DNA from: Amaranthus tricolor
Lineage: Eukaryota > Streptophyta > Magnoliopsida > Caryophyllales > Amaranthaceae
Direction of reading: 5' to 3'
Assembly (NCBI RefSeq): GCF_026212465.1
Contig: NC_080059.1
Span: 11,957,329-12,021,328 of the forward strand
DNA length: 64,000 nt
Part shown: piece after piece, positions 23,401-35,400 of the stretch
Layout: every line of letters starts with the position of its first letter
Position numbering within the stretch: the first letter of the stretch is position 1
Notes under the pieces: model-generated
The model's input: only the letters and a program-made list of their open reading frames with translations
The model's database searches: none
Told to the model about the DNA's origin: nothing
Program-made: the position numbers and the translations under genes

Positions 23401-26400
23401 GCAGCTTGCTCCACCATGCTCAATACAACTGCATAGCTTTTCCAAAAAAAATCAATAACTTAATCATACAAATATTATAAGGTAGGCATCAAGCACCACT
23501 TTAATTACACAATTCCATGCAGTCAAATAATGTAAATACCTTTTCCCCCAAAGCTGTGACCAACTAAAACTCGAGGTACAATTCGAAGCTGAGCAACCTA
23601 TAAGTGGAAAAAGAGGAAGGTTCTTTATTGGCTTGCAGTTAAAATTATGAAATGAAGGGTACATAAATGGTGAGTGGAGAAGGAAAAAAATATGCATTAA
23701 TGGTTAATGATGAGAAATATAAGTACATGAAGTATAAGGTGACATGACTGATTCAAAAAAATAAACCCGGAAGAGACCAAACACAGACAAGAGACAATAA
23801 TAAATACAATATTCCATTACATTACATTACCCCAATGCAATTGGCTCGCACCTAGGCAAGGTTTGGGGTTCCGATATACACAACCTTACCCTTGTTTGCA
23901 AGTGATAACAAAGAGGTTGCTTCCGATTAAGCCTTGATAGATAAATAACAAGTACACATGATAGATAAATTTACAAGTACGCATGATTTGATGAATCATT
24001 TTAATGAATAAGAATTGATAATTGGTAAACTATAGAGCATGTTAGTGAATGCAAAAGGAAAGTTGCACAAAGAAGATCTCAAAATTATAACCGAGTTGGC
24101 TAGTCCAATATGATTTCGGAACATGGCGAAAAAATGCAATAACGGTCACAGTTGCAGTAAAGGACACGGTGATGCGTAACGACCTAACAGGAATGATGCG
24201 GTTGCAGTACCGCCATATATACCCACAAATTTATACTTATCAAAATTTATACCCACCAAATTCAAAACATCGCGAGCAGCAGCAGCAACAGTATGAGGCA
24301 ATCCTTTCTTAACTGATGCCGACTCACCATGGCATCGCAAATCTACTAGTAGAAACTGCACCAACATAAGAAAATAAAATTCTTTAATGTTATGGACAAA
24401 AAAAAAGCTCACAAAATTGGAAAGGAAGCCCAAAATCTTAAATTTGTCAAGTGTAACAGCAGTTCAAAACTTCAAATAGTCAATTAACCAAGCCTCCAAA
24501 AGCAGTAGAACTGGACATCAAAAGATAGATTATATACTGTTGCAACTTTGTTCAGAAGCTAGTTTCAAAACTAATCCAATCAAAAGGTGAATTAATCTTC
24601 TAATTCTAACAACACTTCCAAATCTATTGAACTATTTTAGAAAAGAATAAGCTGGCTAAACTATTACGAGGTCAGTTTTTGACCATTTCCCTCTTCCCCA
24701 ACTCCCCCACCCCATAAATAAAACAACCACCCACGATCCTATTGAATTATTCTTTAAGCATTTTGCAGTGCAATGTTACTCTTTCATTTGGAATATTTTT
24801 CCTGAACTCACAGTACGCACATCCTTATGCTCAAAAAAAATACATTCATTTTTTTGTAGCAACAATTTCCAGCTTCTCTATTTACGTACCTGCCTGAACT
24901 AAGACTCAATCTACAAGCTCAAGGAATAAGACATTCAATATTCAACATGACAATGAAACTATGTTTCCAAGACACAATTATGATGATCGTGTGGATCCAA
25001 GTATCGTCCTTTTTTTAAAAATTTCAGGTTATGGGGCCAACATCCTAAATTAAGGCACAAGTACAACCATATGAGCCACAAGGATGACCAATTTAAAAAT
25101 ATATTCCAAAAGGAAAAATGAATAAGACGAACAAGCAAAATATAAAACTTATTGCAATGTTAAAGAACTATTACATGTAAATCCAATAGTACTTCGTTTT
25201 GACTTTTGTCTTCCAAGATCCACCCGTGTGTGTGTATAGTTTAGAGCGAAATAAAAATGAAAAAAATAACATCCCATTACCCCAAGGCCATTAAGTGGCT
25301 CGCAGGGTTTGGGTTGAATGTATGGAACCTTATCCTTATAAAAACAAAGAGGTTGTTTCTAATTGATCATTAATAGGAAACATCTTATCCTTATAAAAAA
25401 CAAAGAGGTAGTTTCTAATTAATCATTAATAGGAATCACCTCATCTAGACGACATATAGATAAAAGGTCCACACGATATGATTAGCAAATATACCAAAAA
25501 ATCATTATAATATAATCTGAAATTAAACAATTAACTTTTTTGACTTCAAGGAGAAAAAAGTGGATAAAAGCACAAAAACAAAATAAAAAGGATAAAAACT
25601 TCAGAATTTCTTGCCAATTCCAGCGACCAACTTACGCCATTTGGTTTTTACTTCGACCGTTTTTTTGTCACAACTGCCTCCATACGTTTGAAGTTGTTGT
25701 AAATACTGTCACTACATCAGACTGTAAATTAAGTCTTAGTTACCTGATTAAGTTGCTAATTACCATTTGACTATCACTAATCACATTTAAACCTAATTTT
25801 CCAACTAAATCTATTTTAAAAAATAGTCATTATTATTTTCTCATTGTTTATACTTTATAATTTTATTAATTCATTTACTACTTGTTTAGAATCGTTTTTG
25901 TAATCGTGATTTGGTTTCATATAAAATTCATATAGAGTTGATTCGAGCATTAGCTCATAAATAGTTGTTTATGTAAGAGGGATTTTGTTTTGAATTGATT
26001 AGCTGGTATGTTACACTTTGTTAAAAGTGACAAATTAAGATTACATTAAGGAAGCATAGTAACACTAAGGAGTAAGGACAGCTCTAAATTTTAGCAGCTG
26101 GTAGTATTGACTAAATTGGACGTGGAAGGAAGGCCAAAACTTGATCGGTAGTAGTCAAATGGTTGCAACTTAATTGGATAGTTTGATTTAATCAACGGGA
26201 GTCCAGCCAAGTAGCAATAACAAGTATTTTAAACTGATCAGGCAGCAAATGGCCAAAAAAAAGGTTGGAGGCTATAAAAATGAAAAGCCTAAAATTGATA
26301 GCTATAATCAAAAAAAAATATTCTAAACTTAAAAGTAGATCAGAAAGGATAAAAACTTCAAAGTGGATTACAACTCCACCTAATAATCCTCTCATATACT

Positions 26401-29400
26401 CAATTGATTTTATTTAAGAGTCCTTATAATTTTAAATTAGCAGCACAAGTTTTACTATATTATATCTAATTCTTAACGCTTTCAGTCTTTGACCCTTTAA
26501 ATCTCTCTTTCCTTAAACATCTTTGGTAAAATCCTGACGAGAATGACTGCCAGGTATGACAGTTTAGTTCGCACCATCATAATCATCTCATCTTCGCAGT
26601 CAAATTCCCTAATTTTGTTAAAAATATTTCTTAACTATTTAGTTTGTTTTTCTTTGGCTTGTTTCCTTTCATAAATGGTCTTACCCAAGGTATGTTACCG
26701 TAAAGGACAAATTTTCCACACTGATACACGTGTCGCACCTGCCGTACACCAGTACGCCAACGGAAATTCGATGCACAAGCAACACAGCATTAAATAAGAA
26801 TACTTTCTAAAATTATAGTGTAGATATGATCTCACTCCTTAAGGCCTTATACAGAGTACAAACTAGTCAATCAACCAAGATAAACGAAAAAGAAGATTAC
26901 CTGCCACATTGGGAAACTTTTGGCCAACCTGCGAGCAAAGGATCCTAATATTCAAGAATACCAATGAGAAATTAGATCAGAACTTCCACAAAATCCAAGG
27001 TACAAATAAAATCACAAATGTTAATTAAGATAGTAGAGTAAATGAACACCAAATAAAAGATATGGAACTTCAGAAAGCTAAATTTTGATGTTGGTTAGTA
27101 CTTGGTACAAAAATAGACCATAAAAGCCTTGAAAGATAGTTACAAGGAAAACAGTGCCAAAATTGTAAGTGCCTTAACGAGTGAGTTATGAAAAATGCAC
27201 AGAAGCAAACTTCTACCAAGACTCAAGATCCTTGAAACAGGAAGAACTTGTGCACTCTACCATCAATAACGAATGAAAGAAAGATATGACCTCGACAGAC
27301 GCCTGTATTTTCATTCAAGTTTCATTTGGCCTATTAGTTAACCAAAGAACCCAGGTCTGGGTCTCTAGCAAAAACATGTGTATAACAGCAAACCAGAGTT
27401 TCAAAACCGACGAGTATACACTTCACTTCTTAAATTTTATAAGAATCAATGAAAAAAAGCAAACCGACATAGCCAACATCACCGAATGGGATAAAATTTG
27501 AATGGTGGGCTTTGTTACCAGATAAATGTTGCTACATGCTAAGAAGATACACACAAACATACACTACATGAAAAAGAATTTCACTATGTCAACATTTACA
27601 CAAAATGTATTTTGAATTAAGATAGCCAGGAAAGAGTATCAAAGTTAGCAAAACAGATACACAAATTAATGCATTTCTGATGGGAAAGGAGTATCTAAAA
27701 TTCTCAGTAAAAGCACCATTACATTTAGAAGCATCACCTATCTTAGCAACAAAGACAGTATACATACCCCAATTCTTTCGACAACCTAAAATGCCATGGA
27801 CCAAAACTGCAGTAGGCGGTTCAGGTACTGACTTATCCATAATAGAGTTCCATCTGACCTGAAAATAATGCATGTCAGCTCCAACCTTGATAGAAACTTA
27901 TAAATAACAAAAATGACCAGAAATTTTAGGGTTTGGGAGCATAAGCATGTGTTGTACAGTCACAAAAAACGGCTCAACATATATCTTTCAGAGAATGCAA
28001 AGATTACGGAAACAAGATGCAAAACATCTTGGAGCATCTTCGAAGACTTAGCCTGAAATAGACTACATTTAATAAAGCTTAATTATAAGTTTATTAAGCT
28101 GATTGGGGTTATTAAGTAAGTTAATTCAAGTAATAATATTATTTTGATAATATTGACTCAAGTATTTGATTTGTTAACATTTTCAAGAAAGAGGTATATT
28201 TTATTTAATGTATAAAATTCGTATAAAGAATACTTCGATAAAAGTGTATTTGATTATATTTTATTAATTGATTACTATCTTATCTTTATAAAAATAAATT
28301 TAAATGAAGTATTGAAAAGTAAATTTCTAAATGCAAAATTTTACTTATTTCGTAAATCGTTTATTATACCCTTATAGCATGTCTTATATAATACTGTCTT
28401 ACGACGAGACGACTTTAATAGAATTTAATGGGTCAAAGCTAAAAATGAACCCATGCTTATCTCATTTAACCGACACACCCCTTCCCCATTTCTTTCTTCA
28501 TCCTCATCATCTTTTACCTTCAAACTCTCAATCCCTCTCTTCCCTCTTCTCTCACGTCCCACTCCCCTCACCCACAGCGGCGGCACAACCAAGCCCAGCC
28601 ACGAGTTCCACCACCAACAGCAACCACTTCTCCTCCTCCCTTTATTGTTGGTAACCACTTTTCCCTCTTTTGTTGTTTTGTTTTCAAATTTAACTGTTAG
28701 GGTTTTGTAAATTGATTTGGGGTTTTTAAATCAAATTTAAGCATCAACTTGAATTTAATTAGAGTATATGAGTTTAATTAGTAATTAGTAGTTTGGTTAT
28801 TTGGGTTATTTGATTTCTAGTATAAAACTTGGTATTGTGGATTTTGAAATTTCAGTTTCGAAACTGAACTTTCTGTTTTGGCTATTTTGGGCATGGTTCT
28901 AATTGTTTTTGGGTTCTTATGTCTTCTTGAGATTTGTAGAACTTTGATTCGCGGTCGTGTGGACACTTGAATCACCCCGAGATGAGTTCGTATGAGAAAG
29001 TTATGTCCAAAATACTAGTAGACTGTCATAAAGATCGACAATGGGGTTCCGTTCGTTCTGTCCAAATTTGTGTTGCTGTTTTTGAAATAGTTAGAGTCGT
29101 TTTGGGGTTTTGGTATCTTCATGAGATTTGTAGAGCTTCGAGTCGCGATCACGTGGGCACTTGAATCGCTCCAAAATGAGTTTATATGAGAGAGTTATGT
29201 TCAAAATAGTGAAATACTAGCAGGCTGTCTTGAAAATCCATAATGAATCTTCTGTTTTGGCTATTTTCGGATCGTTTTAATTGTTTCTGGGTTTTAGTGT
29301 CTTAATAAGAATAGTAGAGCTCTGAGTAATGGTCACGTAGCCACTTAAATCGTCTCATTTGGTTTCCGTATGAGTGAGTTATGCCTGTTTTAGTAAGAGG

Positions 29401-32400
29401 TGTCTTAAAACCATTACGGGATTCCTAATTTGGAATCAAGAGATACGGAAGTTAATTGGATAATTAAATATTTTTGGATGAAGTATTAGATTCTGTTGAG
29501 ACTTGTTGATTGTAGGAAGAATAATGACCTTTGTGTTTAATCAAACACATTCTAATAGATTAAGGGTCTTGGTGTAACCTTAAATCCTTGTGAATCTTGA
29601 TATGTAAGTGAGATGGATGGACATTGAATTTACGAAATTGGTGGAACATGGTTGTTTATAAGAAAGTATTGGGTAATTGATATTCTTGAATCGGCTATGA
29701 GATTTTAAAGGTTAGAATGCTAGCATAACTCTTGGCTAAGATGCGGTCTTAGGAGGAGATGCAATGAGCTATATGAACCTAGTTTGTAGTATCGAACGCT
29801 TTGTTGTGATGTTATGTTTGTTATGCTTCAGGAGACGACGTCATCGAGGAACCATTCTAGCTGTTAGCCGCGAATCGATCACGGCTCTTTGAAGCGTCTT
29901 GTTGGTGAGTAGTAGCAGTCCCTTAAAGGGTTTGATCAGACTACTTTCTTGAAAATAAACTTTTTACTAAAGCTCTTTTGAGATTGGAAATTGTTGAGAC
30001 AAATGATGTTGTGAATGTTTATGTTGATTTTATGATATGGTCAATGGATCGGGCTTGCGAGCTGGTCATTGACGGAGTTGAGGAACATTGTTCCCTGCTC
30101 CCTGTTTTTGAAGCGAATTGTCATTGAGATATTGACTAGCTTCACCCGAGAGCGACATAGCCTTAGAGCTATGGGGCACCTCTCAAACTAGACTCCCTGT
30201 GCGCATATAGATATAGGGAACTGATGTTGCTTTTAAACCATTGTTTTGAATTACTGTGTTTTGTTGTTTTGGATTGTTACTTCTCATTCAGTTTAATCTG
30301 ATTCCCTGTTGTTTCCATCTTTTAGCTTGTCTACAAATCGGAACCAGTCGGGAATAATGGATTAGCGGAGGTGAATAGAGTTTCCAAGGATGTTAATTGA
30401 GCTGAGTACTTTGGAATTATAAATTTGTATTAGGAATTTTGGATAAATGTAAATTTGTTTTGGCTGTGCTGGTTATATCGGACTTGTAGAGAATTGTATG
30501 ATTATCTTGTGTAATAGTTAGATGTTGGCTTTGGGATTTAGCTGAGTTAGTTACATTGAAGAGCTTGTGACCCCTTTGCTTGAGTTTTGGAAGTGTGATT
30601 TCAGTTTCTTGGGAAACGAACCCAATGATGACCCTGTTTACCCAGTCAACGGTAAGTCGGGTTGTTACATAGCCCCCAATAATGCTCTGAAATTGAAATT
30701 TTGGTCACAGCCATAGGGGAATTGGCACACAGCAATGTTTTTTCATAACAAATACATTCAAATGTACAATGTCCAGAATAAGCACCTAATTCTTATAAAA
30801 GAAAGGTACAAATGACATAAGAATTTACTGTGAGGTAGTGGCAATGGAAACCCTCAAGTCTCAACTGTTGAAAAAAAATGAATGCAATAGTAATAAAGGC
30901 TCCCCGGCTGCATTCTATTTGTCATTTTTCGAGCTAAAGAAAAACATGCAACGGGAAAAGAAGAGTGAAAGGGAAAGAGATGGTAATATAGATTGAGAAA
31001 CTATTATTAAGTCAATATAGCATTGATTATCAAAAAAAAGTACACATAGCATTAGTTTTTAAATCCCTTTTTAAGAAAATGACGAAGTAGCAAGACACGA
31101 GTCATAACACTAGATTTCCAAGAATTTTTTTTTTATTACTTGAACACAGTGCTACTCTCATATTCTATAACTTGCCCTGTGAATAACCTATAAAGAAGAG
31201 TGATAATTAAATTATAGGAGCACATAATCTTGAATTGACTAAAAGAGAAAGCAGCAAGAAAGATGGAAAGTTTAATTTTCAAAGGAATAATCTTGGAACT
31301 TCTAATTTCAGTCCTCCATTATAGTAGATGGTAAATATCACTTGCAATATCATCTAATAATTGACCAGTTATAACGAAAACACAAGTAGTATGAGACCTT
31401 CTCTTAAAATGACAAGTAAACATGTACAACTTTAGCTTACATTGGCCCAATAACACAAAAGCGGTACCTGCCAAGGTGGGGGTGTTGTAGGGGGAGGGGG
31501 ATTATGAGGTGATATACACTCCCTGACTAACACACCATATTGGTTTATTTAACTTACTAAAACATGATTAAAAAACTAAGCATTTAAAATGACATATCAG
31601 GGTAAGCAGCATTATACGAATGGTGTTTCAAAAGCGAATGGTTTCAGAAAAATAAATTCAAAAATAATGCCAAAATTTTGTAAGAAAATAGTAAGGAGCA
31701 ACAAACCAATGTTTCCTCGCCTTAACGCTGTAACAATATGAAGAGTAGTTTTTTTGGTTTACACACTCACGACTAGTCTTCTTTTCCCAACTCTTTCCGC
31801 TCAACCCCACACCAAAAGAAGTTCACTTGTCTCTTTTACCTAACACCACCTTATGATCATACCTGCAACATTAAACTCCTACCCCAATCCTAAATCTCAC
31901 CTCCCTAGTCCCTAATCTCCCTTACACACCCATATTTTACTGCATCTCCTCCCTAATCTGCTTGCAAACCTTTTGTCTTGGCTCTTGCATATCACATTGT
32001 GCACTTACAACTAAACCAAAGACTAATCATTAAGGTTTTATTTCTTCCCTTGCAATGTCTCTATCTATATCAAACTCTTGTGTTAGAGGGAGGCAACCTT
32101 AAACAGGCAAAATCAACAACATATCAGTTTCCAGATGACCCCTCACCCCACCATTATTCCAAGGAAAGTAAAGGAAGGAATATGAAAGATACTTATTTTC
32201 TTTGATACATCAATGATATGTCAAAAAGAGTTGATCCCATGATAATAAAGTTGCAATATCCACAAACATGCTTCTTTAAATCGTAACCTTACAAATTAGT
32301 TGATATACATCAAATTTTTGACCTTGCCAAATTACATTTTTCCAAGTGTGGAAGGTTCTTGGACAGTTTTACACCACAGGTTATTGATAGCAGACAGACT

Positions 32401-35400
32401 GATTGGAAAGTTCAGTGTGATCCCATTTGCAGTGTTTGTTTTACTATTTTTTTCATGTGCTGTTTGTGGCAAATGATAAGAATGCTATTTTGCTTCTACT
32501 TGAAAGTTCTAGGATCAGAAATGCCTGGCAGGAGAAATCCAGATTGCAGCTAAAATATATAAAATAAATCTGCCCATAACTTGGTTGCTACAAATCAGCC
32601 ATATAAGAGAAATAAATTGGGAATAACAATATAACGTTGTCAGTAACAGTATTTTACATCTAGTGGTAAATAGAGATAAATCAGCTAACAGGAGGCATGT
32701 TCAACAAGACAGGAATAGAGAGCTTGTAGAAGAATCAATTGTTAGTGTTATAATCAGAGGAAATAGAGAGAAAAAGGAGAGATGATGAAATAAGTTTATT
32801 TTCTTTGGCTCTACATTGTTGAGTTTATCATTAATGGGGTAGCAGTCTCTCAAAAGTTTGAGTTTACCCGTATTTCCAAGAGAGCTTTATAGTAATCAAT
32901 ACAATTTGCTTTCACATAATCTCTTCTTTGAGCATCCAGTTCATAGCACAGGTGCATGCTGTCTTGTTTTTAAAAATATATTTGTAGACGACTAGCTATA
33001 AACGCCAATAGATCTAATGGAGTATTGAAGCCATAGCACTAGAGAAGTCTTTACAAAGTAGCATATGCAGTTTTTTTAAGGACACGCCTGCAACATGCTT
33101 ACAAATTAGTAAATTTTAGTGGGGTAAATTATATGGGTGGATTAATCAGAGAGAATACTTTTCGAGTTTGGCATGAGTCATGCCCTTTTCTCTCTCTTGC
33201 CCCAGCATCCCAAAAATAGTGTAAAACAAGGTTACATCACATCGTCCGCGTTGTGAAGGTTTACAAAAACAACAAATCAACATTTCCCGCGTTACAAAGG
33301 TGTAAAGAAACCATGTTTTGGCCTTATCAAGCGATGGTTTTGACCGACATTTACACGTTATGATAAGCGCATCACTCCCATCACCGCATTGCCGTTCTGT
33401 TACTGTTACCGGATTTTTACACTATGTCCCCAAATTAATTCCAACCCAAACTCCTTAATCAGCTCTCTTCAACATCTCCAATTTTCCAAAACTCTCCCTT
33501 CAACAATGGCCGCCATAAAAAGAAGAGTGTGCTTGGTAGATGGTGAGGATAATTATCATCTCTTTTTGCATTGTAGCTTCACAAAAGAACTATGGGGCAG
33601 ACTTTTTATGATAAGTTTAGATCATTGAGTAGCTCCAAGAAAGATTGGGCTTCATTGGGGATTTTCTATTCTTCAATCACTGGGGCTTTGAAAATCAGAG
33701 GGAGCTCAAATGGTTGTGGAGATGTTGCTATGCAATTCTTTGGACTGTTTGATTGGATGGAGAGGAATAGACGAATATTTAATGATCGTTTCCTTCCATT
33801 GGAAATTGTACGGGAGAAGCTTAATTCTTAGCGTTCCTATGGGCTAAAGCAAATGGTCTTTTTGAGCACGCTATTTATAATGATCTTTGTAGGAGTAATT
33901 GGAAAATTGTAATGTAGATTTTAGATATTCTCATTTGGGACTTCTCATCCCTAATTTGCAAATTTGTCTGGTTTTTTTTCCCATTCATATAATTTTTCAT
34001 TATCAAAAAACTAAAAGAAAGACTCTAAGAAATCAACTACCCAATAAAGTAGTTAGAGATGTCAAGATGCCCCCATATTAGATGATTAATTTTCTCCCTC
34101 AAAGTGATAAAAAATAATCAATAAATGAAAATTCGGTTCAATCAAACGCAAGATAAAGGAAAAAGTGATAACATTGAAGAAATGGATAGGTTGATTAAAA
34201 ATAAATTGATAATTCAAAGGGAAATAAATATTAATGTGTATGTTTGTTCATTGGTAAGAACAAATTTGATGAGTGTTAAAAACTTCGTCGTATTGCCACT
34301 GAAGGACGACAACCGGAAGATGATTGTGAAATCTAGAAAGAAGAGCAAGTCATTTTTTTGGCAGGCTAAAATTTACCCTAGTATACCCTAGACTAAATAT
34401 TTACCCTTGATTAGGGGGTGATAGAGTACCCTTGTAAATATTTGTTGACATCCCAACCTTGCTTATAGCCTAACACCCTTACTTTTTTTCTCCATAAATT
34501 TCCCTTTCTATTTACAAGGTATCCAGTGTGCCCTAATAAGTAAAGATATTATTGCAATACCAGTCTAGAAGCTGGTTTTGTCGTTGTCGGTAAACCTAGC
34601 CTAGCATATGAAGTCTCATTTCCAAACCTTCCCGGGAAAGATATTGATGATAGTTAAGAATAACTTCTGCAATAACTCTACTTTCATACTACAAACTATG
34701 TTACTTGGACTTGAGTACTGATGTCGAATACCGGATACTGGTACGTGTCCAAGTGTCGGATACATCTAAATATCCAATTTTACGCCTAAAATGAAGTGTC
34801 TAAGTGCCATACTAATGTCTGAGCATCAAGGATCAGACACGGGTACGTGAAGCAAAATGAAGAGTCCAAGTAACATAGAATGCAAATAGATTCTTCAGAA
34901 TTTTAATAAAATTTGAATTTTGAAAAATAAAAAGAACAATTACACATACGCCAATACCCTTTATATAAAGCCAATACAGATTAGCAAATACCATTTATAT
35001 AAAGCCAAGACAAACGCTATAAGGTCGAAAAAGGACAACATTTCATTTCATGTCAAAGGAAATGCCCACATCTTAAAGTATGCCAATAGACCTTTGGCGT
35101 TTGGTAAATAGCCAAGAAACACTTAGTTCTCATTTCATTTAGTTGGATTTCACACATAGCAAAAGATTTCAAACTTGAAGGTAACAAAGGATATGATATG
35201 CTAGAAATGAAGTTGTTTCCAAAACAAAGATAACTGGTGACTTACAAGAGCTCCCTGCACAAGATCATAAGCCTGCACACATGTTACCTATTTTAGTCAA
35301 TAGAAGTACACAATATGAAAAGATAAATTTCGTATAAGTTTCAGAAATTTTAACATAAATGATGAGGAAGCAACATTATACCAATGTTCCAAACTGCTTG

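Larger units (their letters stand above)
27859..35245 (-). other. Hydrolase intron 3, 7.4 kb
   Basis: The longest intron, swollen by a probable solo LTR (28054-30669), a LINE fragment (33512-34020) and a small MITE (34696-34878). The parts 30675-33500 and 34021-34690 show no gene or element I can name. Confidence 0.8.

Noticed and set aside
28331..28710. Three overlapping frames of 77-107 codons rich in Ser, Pro or Gly
   Set aside because: They arise from a CT-rich stretch inside the probable solo LTR and read on both strands.
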